A stretch of 64,000 nucleotides of DNA from Salinimonas chungwhensis DSM 16280 (GCF_000378185.1 NZ_KB899377.1:434001-498000), one strand, 5' to 3'; shown: positions 31,257-41,450, counted from the stretch's first letter. A program made the numbers and translations. The notes: a model not told the origin generated them from the sequence alone.

Positions 31257-34013
31257 GTGCAGTCAGCAGTTATTGCAGTAGTTTTTACTGCCCTCGGTGC
31301 TATTTTAAATTTTCTGCCAGAACCCATTATCTCCGAAGGCGTCGCTGCCTTTGGAGGGGTAATGGCTATCGCCGTTGCTTTGTTATGCCCCCCTCGTATC
31401 GCGTTCTGGCTGATAACCCTGATTTATGCACCTTTATGGTGGCGCTACGACAATTACCTGGCTCTGCTGGTTCTCACCGCCCAGCCATTTATCACCAGTT
31501 TATTGTGTTATGGCAGAGGCCATTTTAAAGCGCTGAGCATAGCAGGCGTATTGTGGTCGCTGTTTTCGCTTCCGGCCCTGGCGGTTATACAGTACGGGTT
31601 CAATGATCAGATTCTGGTTGTGGCTCTGACTTCGGTAGTGGTGACCTGGTTGTCTGGCATCACAGCGCTGGTAGGGGGGCATCTCATTTATCTGATCGTA
31701 TTCGCCGTTAGACCCTCCAGAGACTCGGCGCCAGTGAGCTTTCGGCCTTTATTGACCTACTTGTTTGCCGCTGTGTTTTTCCTGGGCAACATGGTGGTCA
31801 ATTATCTACATATCTACAGTGTTCAGATCGATCAGATGGATGATATCGATCTTTATCTTGAGCAGCGCACACTTGTGCTCTCAGAGCAGTTGAACAGCTT
31901 TATCTCGGCCCACCAGTCTGCAGTAGTACAAAGTGCTGCGTTGTTATCTTCAACCGCCGTCACTCCTCAGGTTCTTTTGCAACAGCTGGCTATTGCCAAC
32001 CCCAGTTTTCTTACTCTGTTAATTACTGATGAACAGGGGGAGATAACCGGAGCTTTTCCTGAACGAATGATGCACCGTGCCAAAGCGCAGGAGATGACCA
32101 ATGTCAGTGAGCGTCCCTACTTTTCAGTCGTGGCCGATACCGGCAGACCCTTTATTTCTAAAGCATTTGAAGGCCGCGGATTTGGTGATGATATTATTGT
32201 GGCAATCTCTGCGCCAATAGAAAATACAGCGGGTCAGTTCGCAGGCATTCTGGAGGGCTCCCTATCGCTGGATAGTTTTGCCTATTTTGACGGGCAAAAT
32301 ATTCCGGGGTTTTCTATTCTCATTCAGGACAGTGATGACAAAGTCATTTTTGCTTCTGCGGCCCTGGGCCTCGAACGTTTAAAAAAACCAGCGATTATGC
32401 GTTGTGAAGCGCAGTATTGTGAGGGGCTACATCAATTTAATAACATTACATGGTTGCACCGCAGTGCAAACCTGACTCTCGCGCCGTGGCAGATCAGTCT
32501 GTATTACGATGTGGAAAGCTATGAACGTATGATCAGTGAATATGTTCTTACCGCGCTGGCTCTGATGGTGCTCATTTGTGCGCTTGGATTTTTAGCTGGC
32601 TTTGGTATTGCCTTTCTGTTGGCAAAGCCATTGCAGAGTCTGGCGCAGCACTTTAAGCATTTTAATCCGACCACGCCTACCACGCTGGCCATTGAACACA
32701 GCAGTCGGCTTTATTTAAGAGAGATTGGCGCACTGGATGAGGCCTTTGCGCAGTTACAACAGCGGCTAAAATTTGCTTTTGGCAAGCTCGCGGCTTCCCA
32801 CCAACGCCAACAGGATTTAAACCGGCAACTTGAAGAGCTCAACAATACGTTAGAAAGTCATGTTCAACAAAAAACCGAATCGTTGAAAGAGGCATTGCGT
32901 AATGCTGAGCAGGCTAGTCAGGCTAAAACTGAGTTTTTAGCAAACATGAGCCACGAGATACGTACGCCAATGAACGGCATTATTGGTAACTGCGACAATC
33001 TTCTGCAACAGGATCTGGATGAAATTACCTTCAAACGGGTAAGCACGATTGCACAGTCAGCAACACAACTATTAATGATTCTGGATGCAATTCTGGATCT
33101 GACCAAGATAGAAGCCGGTAAAATGATAACTGAGTCTGTCAGTTTTGCGTTGCCGGAATTACTGGCAACGGCGGTGGCTACTTATCAACAATCGGCTGAA
33201 CAACAAGGGACCAGGGTAACGTCCCACAATCTGGACATCCCGGAGTTTGTGCAGGGCGACCCGGTTAAGATCAGTCAAATACTTAACAATCTACTCAGCA
33301 ACGCCATAAAATTCACGCCAGGCGGACATGTTATGCTTGAGACTAGCTATGCACAGAGTATTTTAACGATCAAGGTAGCTGACACAGGAATAGGTATCAG
33401 CCCGGAGCAGCAACAGCAAATTTTCGAAGAGTTTACTCAGGCAGATGCGTCCACCACCCGAAATTTTGGTGGCACCGGACTGGGCCTGTCTATTACGCAA
33501 AAGCTGGTGCATATTCTGGGTGGAAATATAAACCTTCATAGTGAGCTGAACAAGGGTTCAACATTTACTGTTCAGCTACCGCTGAATATAGGCGAACAGA
33601 CGCTCGCAAAGGGCTGCAACACGCAGGCCGTGCTGCTCCGGCCTGATGCAAGGGTCCTGGTGGTCGAGGATAATGATGTCAATGCACAAATTGTTATTGA
33701 TATGCTTAGCCATCTTGAACTTAAAAGTTTGCGTGTGCCGGAGGGTGAAACAGCCTTAAAGGTACTGGAAAAACGACGCTTTGATGTGATTCTGATGGAT
33801 TGTCAAATGCCGGTAAAAGATGGCTTTGAAACAACCCGGTGTTTGCGTAAGTCCACCGGTATAAATCAGCATACGCCGGTTATCGCGCTAACCGCCAATG
33901 CATTTAATGAAGATAAACATGCCTGTCTGGCAGCTGGCATGGACTTGTATTTGTCTAAACCTGTCAGGCGCGAGGCACTTGTTTCGGCGCTGGCGCGGTT
34001 CATTTCCCGCTAA
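31257..34013 (+). CDS. Hybrid sensor histidine kinase/response regulator with membrane sensor and Cache-like domain
   Basis: 918 residues. GTG start at 31257 with gagggcagg upstream. N-terminal five or six helices (about 1-150, MASE1-like in look), a further helix (about 163-185), an extracytoplasmic Cache/PAS-like domain (about 195-410, with [10 protein letters not shown] and [19 protein letters not shown]), a helix (about 430-455), HAMP-like and coiled-coil segments, and the kinase: H box [13 protein letters not shown] (H566), [23 protein letters not shown]. The receiver has Asp848 ([13 protein letters not shown]) and Lys in YLSKPVRR. No HPt domain, so a separate partner may exist. Confidence 0.92.
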   Translation: MQSAVIAVVFTALGAILNFLPEPIISEGVAAFGGVMAIAVALLCPPRIAFWLITLIYAPLWWRYDNYLALLVLTAQPFITSLLCYGRGHFKALSIAGVLWSLFSLPALAVIQYGFNDQILVVALTSVVVTWLSGITALVGGHLIYLIVFAVRPSRDSAPVSFRPLLTYLFAAVFFLGNMVVNYLHIYSVQIDQMDDIDLYLEQRTLVLSEQLNSFISAHQSAVVQSAALLSSTAVTPQVLLQQLAIANPSFLTLLITDEQGEITGAFPERMMHRAKAQEMTNVSERPYFSVVADTGRPFISKAFEGRGFGDDIIVAISAPIENTAGQFAGILEGSLSLDSFAYFDGQNIPGFSILIQDSDDKVIFASAALGLERLKKPAIMRCEAQYCEGLHQFNNITWLHRSANLTLAPWQISLYYDVESYERMISEYVLTALALMVLICALGFLAGFGIAFLLAKPLQSLAQHFKHFNPTTPTTLAIEHSSRLYLREIGALDEAFAQLQQRLKFAFGKLAASHQRQQDLNRQLEELNNTLESHVQQKTESLKEALRNAEQASQAKTEFLANMSHEIRTPMNGIIGNCDNLLQQDLDEITFKRVSTIAQSATQLLMILDAILDLTKIEAGKMITESVSFALPELLATAVATYQQSAEQQGTRVTSHNLDIPEFVQGDPVKISQILNNLLSNAIKFTPGGHVMLETSYAQSILTIKVADTGIGISPEQQQQIFEEFTQADASTTRNFGGTGLGLSITQKLVHILGGNINLHSELNKGSTFTVQLPLNIGEQTLAKGCNTQAVLLRPDARVLVVEDNDVNAQIVIDMLSHLELKSLRVPEGETALKVLEKRRFDVILMDCQMPVKDGFETTRCLRKSTGINQHTPVIALTANAFNEDKHACLAAGMDLYLSKPVRREALVSALARFISR

Positions 34014-34332
34014 CAGCGTTACTGGCAAAATGGTAAGTGCCAGAGATTAATTGCTTATAGAAGCATATCTGCCAGCGATTGCAGTAATTACCTGGATAAC
34101 GTTGCTGGAAAGCAAAACAATTGTCTATGGCCATACTGCAAATCCTCATAACCTCAGCACACAGAAAATGAGGGGCAAAAGTAATGCCCTGTTCAGTGTA
34201 CTTCCGATTCTTTTCACCGGTAGGCTTTAGGGGCTTTTTGCGCTACAATCTGGCGCCTTCAAAGGCACCGGATAACCTTATCATTTCCGGCATGTCGATA
34301 CACTTTGTCCTTATCCAGTGGAGAAGCACTAC
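34014..34332. other. Intergenic region upstream of purE
   Basis: 319 nt. A possible -10 element TACAAT lies at 34244-34249, with no convincing -35. No PurR-like box or riboswitch could be recognised. A short plus-strand frame here (34184-34384) overlaps purE and has no protein-like features. Confidence 0.4.
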
Positions 34333-34824
34333 ATGGCTAAAGTTGCAATTGTTATGGGGTCTACATCAGATTGGCCTACGATGAAGCAGGCTGCGTTGAT
34401 GTTAAAAGAATTTGGCGTGGACTTTGAAGCGAAAGTTGTTTCAGCCCACCGTACCCCTAATTTGCTGGTGGAATTTGCAGAATCGGCTGACGAGCAAGGG
34501 TATAGCTGTATTATTGCCGGCGCTGGCGGAGCTGCCCATTTGCCAGGGATGATCGCTGCGCATACGCATCTTCCGGTGTTCGGTTGCCCGGTCAAATCAA
34601 AAGCGCTAAACGGCCTGGATTCCCTGTTATCCATTGTGCAAATGCCTAAAGGCGTTGCAGTAGGCACGCTGGCCATTGGTGAAGCCGGGGCTGCTAATGC
34701 TGGTTTGCTGGCTGCCCAGGTTGTTGCCCTGCAGGATGAAACAGTTAAAGATGCAATTATTGCTTTTCGCTGTAAGCAAACTGATACCGTGCTACAAAAT
34801 GCAAACCTGGAGCTTGATCAATGA
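34333..34824 (+). CDS. purE: N5-carboxyaminoimidazole ribonucleotide mutase
   Basis: 163 residues from ATG 34333. Class I PurE motifs: [17 protein letters not shown] (catalytic His) and [10 protein letters not shown]. It isomerises N5-CAIR to CAIR in purine synthesis. A frame extension to 34318 adds five residues without a better ribosome site. Overlaps purK by 4 nt (ATGA). Confidence 0.97.
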   Translation: MAKVAIVMGSTSDWPTMKQAALMLKEFGVDFEAKVVSAHRTPNLLVEFAESADEQGYSCIIAGAGGAAHLPGMIAAHTHLPVFGCPVKSKALNGLDSLLSIVQMPKGVAVGTLAIGEAGAANAGLLAAQVVALQDETVKDAIIAFRCKQTDTVLQNANLELDQ

Positions 34825-35963
34825 GAGTACTGGTTTACGGGGCCGGCCAGCTGGCCCAGATGATGTATCTGGAAGGTGCGCCGCTGGGTATTGAAGTTCA
34901 GGCCGTCAATGTTAAGGATGACAGTGTAGTGCACCCGGTAAGTAAGCGACCGTTGGAACAAAGCCTGGTGCAGGCCATTGAATCAGCTGATGCGCTGACC
35001 GTAGAATTTGAGCATGTCCCAGAGCGCTTGCTTGAGCAGGCTGCTAAATCCGATAAATTAATGCCTTCCATGGATGCCATCATGGTAGGCGCGGACCGCG
35101 TTCGCGAAAAGCATCTTCTTGAAAAGTTCGAGGTTGCAAACTGCCCTTACCAAATTGTGACACAGATTGATCAACTGGATGCCTGTATTGAGGCGTTAGG
35201 TGACAAGCTGATCATTAAAGCCAGCCGCGACGGGTATGACGGGTATGGCCAGTGGCGCCTGAAGTCTGTTGATGAGCTTCAGGCAATAAAACAGGAACTG
35301 GCGGGCCTGGATTTAGAGACGGTGCCATTGGTTGTTGAAAAAATGCTGAATTTCGAGCGTGAGCTATCGCTTATCGGTGTGCGCAGCAAAAAAGGCGAGA
35401 TTAAGATTTATCCACTGGCAGAAAATCTTCATCACAAAGGCCAGTTACACGTGTCAGTGGCTCCGGCTACGCAGCTTAGTGAACCACTGGTTGAGCAAGC
35501 TGAAACGATCTTTCGGACGCTGGCAGACGGAATGAATTATGTCGGTGTTCTGGCCGTTGAGATGTTTCAGTGCCAGGATAAACTGCTGGTTAACGAGCTT
35601 GCACCGCGGGTTCATAATTCCGGTCACTGGAGTTTAAGCGGCGCCCACACCAGTCAGTTTGAAAATCATCTGCGGGCACTTGTCGGTCTGCCATTAGGTG
35701 ATACAGCAGCTATCTTACCCTCTGCCATGGTCAATGTTATCGGCTGCAGCGCGTTCTCCAGAGACTTGCTCAGTATTCCTGGCTGCGACCTGCACTGGTA
35801 TGGCAAATCTGTTCGTGAAAAGCGCAAAATGGGGCATATTAATCTGACTGCGACCAGTTATCATGAATTAGGCGATAAACTGCACAAACTGATGAGTTAT
35901 GTCCCGACTGAATACTTCCCAGAGCTCGAAAAAGAAGCATACAGGCTGCGTTCATATAAATAA
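34821..35963 (+). CDS. purK: N5-carboxyaminoimidazole ribonucleotide synthase
   Basis: 380 residues. ATP-grasp enzyme: [10 protein letters not shown] at the N-terminus, [13 protein letters not shown] (ATP-binding), and [13 protein letters not shown] near the active site. It converts AIR, ATP and bicarbonate to N5-CAIR, the PurE substrate. Coupled to purE. Confidence 0.97.
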   Translation: MRVLVYGAGQLAQMMYLEGAPLGIEVQAVNVKDDSVVHPVSKRPLEQSLVQAIESADALTVEFEHVPERLLEQAAKSDKLMPSMDAIMVGADRVREKHLLEKFEVANCPYQIVTQIDQLDACIEALGDKLIIKASRDGYDGYGQWRLKSVDELQAIKQELAGLDLETVPLVVEKMLNFERELSLIGVRSKKGEIKIYPLAENLHHKGQLHVSVAPATQLSEPLVEQAETIFRTLADGMNYVGVLAVEMFQCQDKLLVNELAPRVHNSGHWSLSGAHTSQFENHLRALVGLPLGDTAAILPSAMVNVIGCSAFSRDLLSIPGCDLHWYGKSVREKRKMGHINLTATSYHELGDKLHKLMSYVPTEYFPELEKEAYRLRSYK

Positions 35964-35987
35964 TTGGCAAGCGGTGGCGTTAATCTA

Positions 35988-36015
35988 TTGACAAGCCGCC
36001 GCGTGTGACTAAAAT
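35988..36015 (+). promoter_or_regulatory. Sigma-70 promoter of tRNA-Thr
   Basis: TTGACA (35988-35993), 16-nt spacer, TAAAAT (36010-36015), 48 nt before the tRNA gene. Near consensus. Confidence 0.7.
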
Positions 36016-36062
36016 ACGCAACCGTTGATTAGCGCAAAGCGTTTTCAATGCACCCTATGTGT

Positions 36063-36138
<76 letters not shown>

Positions 36139-36206
36139 TTCTTTCTTCCTTGCTTCTTTCCCCGGTCGTTGTAATATGGATTAAAAAGTTTATCCATGGA
36201 GCAACT

Positions 36207-36677
36207 ATGTGGCTACGCGTCTTTTGTCTGTTTTTTCTTACGATAACTCAGTTTAGCTGGGCGCAGGACAAAAGCGATGTCGACATCTCTGACAGTTATT
36301 TCAGCGCTACTTACCCTATGGCAACGTCTGCTGCCGGCTATTTTTCGCTGACCAATAACGGTACTCAGCGTATTAGCCTGACAACCATTCTGGTGGATGA
36401 AAAAGTGGCGGATAAAGCCGGTTTTCATCAAACAGTTATGGACGAGGGGATGATCAGTATGCGCCCGATGAAGCAACTGGATATCAACGCTGGTGAGACA
36501 ATTCAGTTTCAGCCCGGCGGTAACCATATAATGCTCACGGGGCTCAAGCGTCAGCTAGCGGTAGGTGACAGCATTACCGTTACTTTTAAATTCGCAGAGA
36601 CGAATGACGTTATGCAGGCGTTTAAAGTGAAAGCACGCGATAATGGTAAATCCGGTCATCATAACCATTCAGATTAG
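36207..36677 (+). CDS. PCuAC-type periplasmic copper chaperone
   Basis: 156 residues from ATG 36207 (ggagc upstream), with signal peptide MWLRVFCLFFLTITQFSWAQ. The copper motif H(M)x10Mx21HxM is visible as H-Q-T-V-M-D-E-G-M-I-S-M, then M-R-P-M-K and HIMLTGL. The tail GHHNHSD is His-rich and may also bind metal. PCuAC delivers Cu(I) to the CuA centre of cytochrome oxidase. No SCO gene is adjacent. Confidence 0.9.
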   Translation: MWLRVFCLFFLTITQFSWAQDKSDVDISDSYFSATYPMATSAAGYFSLTNNGTQRISLTTILVDEKVADKAGFHQTVMDEGMISMRPMKQLDINAGETIQFQPGGNHIMLTGLKRQLAVGDSITVTFKFAETNDVMQAFKVKARDNGKSGHHNHSD

Positions 36678-36779
36678 GTGCGTTCTGCTCGGGGTAATCC
36701 AAAGCGCACATCTATCAGTATCTAAACCACAGATAAAAACATCTTCTATTCATCGCAAAAACAGATAAAGGAGCGAATG

Positions 36780-37253
36780 ATGCATAAGATTGATATAGGT
36801 ATTTCGGAGTCTGACAGAAATAGTGTTGCAGACGGTTTAAAAGCACTGTTAGCGGATTCCTACACATTATATTTACAAACTCACAATTTTCACTGGAATG
36901 TGTCCGGGCCGCAGTTTCGTACACTGCACCTGATGTTTGAGGAGCATTATACTGAGCTGGCAGAAGCAGTGGATGATATCGCTGAGCGTATTCGTACTTT
37001 AGGCGTCGTTGCCCCGGGCACCTATAAAGCATTTTCCGAACTCAGCTCAATTGAGGAAGTAGAAGGTGTGCCTGAGCCTGAAGAGATGGTGGGCCTATTG
37101 TGTCATGGTCATGAACAGGTCGTTAAAACCTGTCGTTCCGCGCTTAAAATGGCGCAGGATGCCGACGATGAATCCTCCATTGCGTTGATCTCTGACCGCA
37201 TGCGAATCCACGAAAAAACTGCGTGGATGTTACGTGCGCAAACCGCTAATTAA
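36780..37253 (+). CDS. dps: Dps-family DNA-binding ferritin-like protein
   Basis: 157 residues. Of two adjacent ATGs (36777, 36780) the second has better spacing (6 nt) from AGGAG. The four-helix bundle carries the ferroxidase ligands in [12 protein letters not shown] and the second-shell acidic residues in [14 protein letters not shown]. The DNA-binding N-terminal Lys tail of E. coli Dps is lacking, so DNA binding may be weak. It stores iron and removes peroxide. The next gene starts 13 nt after its stop. Confidence 0.92.
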   Translation: MHKIDIGISESDRNSVADGLKALLADSYTLYLQTHNFHWNVSGPQFRTLHLMFEEHYTELAEAVDDIAERIRTLGVVAPGTYKAFSELSSIEEVEGVPEPEEMVGLLCHGHEQVVKTCRSALKMAQDADDESSIALISDRMRIHEKTAWMLRAQTAN

Positions 37254-37266
37254 TACAAAGTTAACT

Positions 37267-38379
37267 ATGAAAAAATTGTTAAACGTAAAAGGCCTGGCAG
37301 TTTTGCTGCCAGGCCTTTTGGTCTCGGCCGCGACGGTCGCGGCAGATGCAAAAGATATCGAAGTCAACGAGCTGGCGACAGAACTTGCCCATCCCTGGGG
37401 AATGGCATTTTTGCCCGATGGTAATTTGCTGATTACCGAGCGTACCGGCAGCTTACGGCAATATTCCTTTGAAGACGGACTGAGCGAACCTGTTGCAAAC
37501 GTGCCAGCGGTTGAGGCGGTTAATCAGGGCGGCATGCTCGATGTGCAGGTAGATCCGGATTTTGCCCAAAACCAAACGATTTATTTCTGCTATAGCCGAA
37601 AGGGCGAGAATGGCAGCAGCAGTTCTGTGGCCAAGGCGACATTAAAAAATAATGCGCTGAAAAATGTCTCTACCATTTTTGTAGCGGAGCCGCTGGTCGA
37701 TAATGGGTTTCATTTTGGCTGTAGGCTGGCTTTTGATAAAGACAATAATTTGTTCGTCACATTAGGTGATCGTTACAAGTACATGGACGAAGCACAAAAT
37801 ACAGATAATCATTTTGGCAAAATTGTCAGAATCCGGCCCGATGGCTCAGTGCCGGAAGATAACCCGTTTATTGATGGTGATGCACCGGAAATATACAGCT
37901 ACGGCCATCGAAACGTACAGGGCCTGACAATGCATCCTGAAACGAAAGAAGTCTGGGCGATGGAACATGGGCCCAAAGGTGGGGATGAAGTAAACAAACT
38001 TCGTAAGGGTGCTAACTACGGGTGGCCTGTAATTACCTACGGTATCGATTATGATGGCAGTACCATATCTGAAAAGACAAAGCAGGAAGGCATGGAGCAA
38101 CCAGTGATTTACTGGGATCCGTCCATTGCGCCCAGCGGTATGGCCTTTTATGATAAATCCGTTTTTGCTGACTGGAAAGGTGATTTGCTGGTAGGCGCGT
38201 TAAAATTCACCCATCTAAGACGTATAGAAATGGATGGAGATAAACCCGGTGAGCAGCATGAGTATTTAAGAGATCGTGGTGAACGCATCCGCGATGTTGA
38301 AGTTGGCCCGGACGGGCTGATTTACGTACTTACCGATGCTCCTAAAGGCAAATTACTGCAATTGTCACCAGCAAACTAA
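37267..38379 (+). CDS. PQQ-dependent sugar dehydrogenase family protein (soluble aldose dehydrogenase-like)
   Basis: 370 residues from ATG 37267; an upstream in-frame start overlaps dps. Signal peptide to about residue 30. The six-bladed propeller of the GSDH family is recognised from LAHPWGMAFLPDGNLLITER, GGMLDVQVDPDF, HFGCRLAFDKDNNLFVTLGD, GHRNVQGLTMHP and GGDEVNKLRKGANYGWP. These bind PQQ and oxidise sugars in the periplasm in the characterised members; activity here is not proven. A 14-bp terminator-like hairpin lies in the signal-peptide codons. Confidence 0.9.
   Translation: MKKLLNVKGLAVLLPGLLVSAATVAADAKDIEVNELATELAHPWGMAFLPDGNLLITERTGSLRQYSFEDGLSEPVANVPAVEAVNQGGMLDVQVDPDFAQNQTIYFCYSRKGENGSSSSVAKATLKNNALKNVSTIFVAEPLVDNGFHFGCRLAFDKDNNLFVTLGDRYKYMDEAQNTDNHFGKIVRIRPDGSVPEDNPFIDGDAPEIYSYGHRNVQGLTMHPETKEVWAMEHGPKGGDEVNKLRKGANYGWPVITYGIDYDGSTISEKTKQEGMEQPVIYWDPSIAPSGMAFYDKSVFADWKGDLLVGALKFTHLRRIEMDGDKPGEQHEYLRDRGERIRDVEVGPDGLIYVLTDAPKGKLLQLSPAN
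37287..37319 (+). terminator. Terminator-like hairpin within signal-peptide codons
   Basis: AAAAGGCCTGGCAG (37287-37300) and CTGCCAGGCCTTTT (37306-37319) form 14 perfect pairs around loop TTTTG. It lies 34 nt past the dps stop but 20 nt inside the next gene, where the codons read Lys-Gly-Leu-Ala-Val-Leu-Leu-Pro-Gly-Leu-Leu. The T-tract is only four long, so it may be a leaky terminator of dps or an mRNA element controlling translation. Confidence 0.6.
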
Positions 38380-38380
38380 T

Positions 38381-38418
38381 TCAACGCTAAAGTCAGCATC
38401 TGCTGGCTTTAGCGTTGA
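38381..38418 (+). terminator. Strong hairpin after the sugar dehydrogenase gene
   Basis: Two 18-nt arms (38381-38398 and 38401-38418) pair along their whole length with one G-T wobble and only two bases between. It begins 1 nt after the stop codon. No T-tract follows, so it may be a 3'-stabilising or partly terminating structure. Confidence 0.5.
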
Positions 38419-38511
38419 CCTTCACCAGTACAGTCCATTTTAACGCTTCGACAATATCAAGCAGTCAGCGAGGCCTTCCATCGTTATACACAATTGCTGC
38501 AGGCGCACTAT

Positions 38512-38531
38512 ACTGATAATAGATTATCAGT
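38512..38531. promoter_or_regulatory. Perfect palindrome upstream of the DUF3365 gene, Fur-like
   Basis: ACTGATAAT, two bases (AG), ATTATCAGT. The inner TGATAAT/ATTATCA arms equal the half-sites of the classical 7-1-7 Fur box but with a 2-nt spacer. It overlaps a possible -10 (TATACT, 38509-38514) and lies 44 nt before the gene, a repressor position. The regulator is unproven. Confidence 0.55.
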
Positions 38532-38574
38532 GACGCCAAAACGCCTGATAAGCGCCTTATAGAAGGAAAAGATT

Positions 38575-39144
38575 ATGCATCGGGTTTTGAGCACTGTTGT
38601 TTTATCCTGCTTTGCCACTATTACTATTGCGGCGTCTGAGCCGCCTTCCGTAGCTGATGCAAGACAAAAAGCGAAGATGTTGGGTGATGCGCTAAAAGAA
38701 CGTTTGCAAAATGCGATACAACAGGGCGGTTTTCCTGCCGGTGTCAGTGAGTGTCATCTTGCGGCAATGCCTGTCACTGAGCGTTTTAACCGTGCTGGCT
38801 GGACAGTTGGAAGAACCGCATTAAAGCTAAGAAATCCTGCCAATACACCAGATACCTGGGAGAAGCAGCAGCTTAATGAATTTGCTAAGCGCCTGAAGTC
38901 TGACAGTGAGCACATCCCAGAAGCCAGTTACTATGATGCGCAAAAAGGTGAATTTCGCTACATGCGGGCTATTGTCACTCGCCCGGTTTGTACCGGTTGC
39001 CACGGCGCATCGGTGGGACAGGATGTTAAAGCGGTTATCGATACGCATTATCCCAACGATGAAGCTACCGGTTTTGCGCCAGGCAGTTTGCGTGGAGCAT
39101 TTACTTTATCCTGGGAAGCTGTGCCTGATAGCCAAAAATACTGA
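38575..39144 (+). CDS. DUF3365 (Tll0287-like) exported haem-binding protein
   Basis: 189 residues. Signal peptide MHRVLSTVVLSCFATITIAA. The domain (about 30-180) ends with FRYMRAIVTRPVCTGCHG, a CxxCH c-type haem site at about residues 140-144, and GSLRGAFTLSW. DUF3365 is also used as a sensor domain in kinases; here it stands alone as a periplasmic monohaem cytochrome-like protein, presumably for redox or gas sensing. RBS agaagga precedes the ATG. Possibly Fur-type controlled. Confidence 0.87.
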   Translation: MHRVLSTVVLSCFATITIAASEPPSVADARQKAKMLGDALKERLQNAIQQGGFPAGVSECHLAAMPVTERFNRAGWTVGRTALKLRNPANTPDTWEKQQLNEFAKRLKSDSEHIPEASYYDAQKGEFRYMRAIVTRPVCTGCHGASVGQDVKAVIDTHYPNDEATGFAPGSLRGAFTLSWEAVPDSQKY

Positions 39145-39241
39145 AGACGCCCGACCCCCTCCACGCAATGGTATGAGGGGCAAATGAAGAAAAATACTGC
39201 AATATTCAGTTGTAGAAGTATCACGCTAAAGGTGTAAAAGT

Positions 39242-39457
39242 ATGAATCAGATTAATCCGGCTAAACTTATCCACAGTAAATGGACAGCGGTAAAGCCGGT
39301 CAATAAAGAAAAACATTTTTTAGTCACCGAAGTGGGGTTCGATGAAGATGGTAGCGTTATCAGCTGCACGCTGGAGGCTGTTATGTCCAAGCATGAATAT
39401 GCTGTCAACTGGCGGGAATTTAAGAATGAGAAACAATGGCGCCAGGGTTGGAAGTAA
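39242..39457 (+). CDS. TIGR02450-family tryptophan-rich small protein
   Basis: 71 residues. LIHSKWTAVKPVNKEKHFLVTE, CTLEAVMSKHEYAVNWRE and the ending WRQGWK are the family pattern, with four tryptophans. Cytosolic and of unknown function; common in marine gammaproteobacteria and cyanobacteria. Confidence 0.87.
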   Translation: MNQINPAKLIHSKWTAVKPVNKEKHFLVTEVGFDEDGSVISCTLEAVMSKHEYAVNWREFKNEKQWRQGWK

Positions 39458-39544
39458 CCGTTGTTGGATCGTACGATAAGTTATCGGTAGTGTACCGCAG
39501 CGTCCACTTTCCGTTTATAGCACAGACCTTGTTTTCACTTGCAC

Positions 39545-40396
39545 TTATGGCGATGACTGCTGTTCAATAAACGTCTTAATATCTTTTACTACGGGCAAAT
39601 CTGATGGATTTGCCCAACTAAATGCACTGACAGTTCCCGTATGACCACCTTCATCATATAAAAAGGTCTCCACACTACCGCCCTCTTGTTCGATTTTCGC
39701 CTTAAGTTTTTTAAGGTTACTAATATGAACTTTATCATCGTCCCGGGAATAAAGAAGCGCGAATGGTGGTTCGTCGCCATCAATATAGTGACTGACAACC
39801 ATCTCAGGGAAGTGTTCAGGCGGGCCAAACATCTTTTTCAAGTCATCGGCTTTAGGTGTAAAGTCGTACGGTCCCGCCAGGCCTATGAAACCATCTATAA
39901 AGGAAACAGTGCCGCCGGCTGCTTTTAAATACTGTTCATCAGCAACCACCAACGCGCCTATATGCGCGCCAGAGGAATGCCCACTGATAAACAGTTGCTC
40001 ATTGCCACCATACTTCCCAATATTAGATTGAACCCAGGCTACTGATTGCGCTGCATCTTCAACGAAGGTTGGAAATTTCACCTCTGGATAAAGACGCGTG
40101 TTCGGCAATACCGCGATATACCCCATTGAGGCCAGCTTTGTACCGACAAACTCATATTGATCTTTGTTTCCGAAACTCCAGCGACCACCATGAAAAAATA
40201 TCACCACTGGTACGGACTCACCGCTGCTAAGCTCAGGCACAAAAATATCCAGTTGCTGGCGCGCTTCCGGGCCATATGCCACATCATCAATGATCTTTCC
40301 CTCAAAAGTCAGGGTAGCCGTATTCGCTGTGGCAAAGAGCACTTTCGCGCAGCCACTGATCAAAGCGCATGTAAGTAAAATGATTAGAAGTTTCAT
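39545..40396 (-). CDS. Alpha/beta-hydrolase lipoprotein
   Basis: 283 residues from ATG 40396, giving lipobox LLTCALISGC (Cys about residue 15); the frame runs on to 40432. HGGRW oxyanion loop, GHSSGAH nucleophile motif, SRDDDKVH (Asp) and EGGHTG (His) identify a BD-FAE/esterase-lipase hydrolase. Similar in plan to the kynU-linked lipoprotein at 14475, but with no linked pathway. Substrate unknown. Confidence 0.85.
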   Translation of the reverse strand: MKLLIILLTCALISGCAKVLFATANTATLTFEGKIIDDVAYGPEARQQLDIFVPELSSGESVPVVIFFHGGRWSFGNKDQYEFVGTKLASMGYIAVLPNTRLYPEVKFPTFVEDAAQSVAWVQSNIGKYGGNEQLFISGHSSGAHIGALVVADEQYLKAAGGTVSFIDGFIGLAGPYDFTPKADDLKKMFGPPEHFPEMVVSHYIDGDEPPFALLYSRDDDKVHISNLKKLKAKIEQEGGSVETFLYDEGGHTGTVSAFSWANPSDLPVVKDIKTFIEQQSSP

Positions 40397-40919
40397 GCCA
40401 TTTACTACTGGCGTATTAATCGGAAGGTTCAATTATCCTAGTTGGTCACCGGGCCGCTGGAGTTAGCACTATTTGCTGTAGCGCACATAAAGGAGGCTAC
40501 TGTAAATCCCGGATATACAAAGCATTCGTATACAGATATGCATGATAATTCGGATACCACGTTGAATGGGCCCAATTTTTTTGGTGAATATCATTTGTCG
40601 ACGCGCCCCTTTGAACAACTTATTCAAAAGAGTTTTTTATTAATAGTTAATGTCGATAGCAAGATAGGTTTCACCGCTTCAACGCGGTTTTTGGCAATCT
40701 TTTATAAGCGTCGATCAGGCGGATCCGTTAGCCCCTCGGCTGACTGGCTTGTCGAGGCATTATAGAGTCATTAAATATGACGTCACCGATGGGCGATTAT
40801 CATGGGGAGATGATCTGTTCGCCTGTAAAACCTTGTAACAACATCAACAAAGGAGAGCTTTCTCTTCTAACCCTGTCAGAGCATTCGGGTATTTTCAAAC
40901 TAACAACAGGTACCGATCA
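40397..40919. other. Region between the lipoprotein hydrolase gene and sodC
   Basis: 523 nt. A TTG-started frame (40442-40765, 107 codons) lacks a ribosome site and protein-like pattern and is not called. A weak terminator-like structure (ACCGC/GCGGT followed by five T, 40673-40692) faces right, so an unannotated small RNA is conceivable. The last 100 nt should hold the sodC promoter. Confidence 0.4.
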
Positions 40920-41438
40920 ATGAAAAAATGGTTAGCAGCAATTCCTTTTTCCCTTGCCGCTTTAAGCGCGCAGGCGGCTTCAGATTCTATGCAAGTCGAA
41001 ATGATGAACCCACAGTCAGGTGAAAAGATGGGCACAGTCATGATTGAACAGCACGATGACGGCGTGGTTTTTACCCCCTCGCTACGCGGACTTGAGCCTG
41101 GTGGACACGGCTTTCATGTGCATGAAAACCCGTCATGTGATAGCGCTATGAAAAATGGCGAAAAGGTCCCGGCTGGCGCGGCAGGCAGTCACTACGATCC
41201 GGAGAACACAGGCTCCCATGGGTTGCCATGGTCTGATAACAGTCACATGGGGGATTTGCCCTTACTGTATGTGGGTGAAGATGGCGAAGCTAAACATCCC
41301 GTCATCGCTACACGTCTGACATTGAACGATGTACAGGATCGTGCACTTATGATCCATGCTGGCGGGGATAACTATTCTGATTCGCCGGAAAAACTCGGCG
41401 GCGGCGGTCCTCGCGCAGCCTGCGGTGTCATAAAATAG
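40920..41438 (+). CDS. sodC: Periplasmic Cu/Zn superoxide dismutase
   Basis: 172 residues with signal peptide (ending LSAQA). Copper and zinc ligands: HGFHVHENPSC, GSHYDPENTGSHGLPW, and HAGGDNYSD; GGGGPRAACGVI ends the barrel with the second disulfide cysteine. It detoxifies superoxide in the periplasm. Confidence 0.96.
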   Translation: MKKWLAAIPFSLAALSAQAASDSMQVEMMNPQSGEKMGTVMIEQHDDGVVFTPSLRGLEPGGHGFHVHENPSCDSAMKNGEKVPAGAAGSHYDPENTGSHGLPWSDNSHMGDLPLLYVGEDGEAKHPVIATRLTLNDVQDRALMIHAGGDNYSDSPEKLGGGGPRAACGVIK

Positions 41439-41450
41439 ATGTGAAATTTA

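Noticed and set aside
40442..40765. 107-codon frame between the lipoprotein hydrolase and sodC genes
   Set aside because: TTG start, no ribosome-binding site, no protein-like pattern, and a terminator-like element lies inside it.
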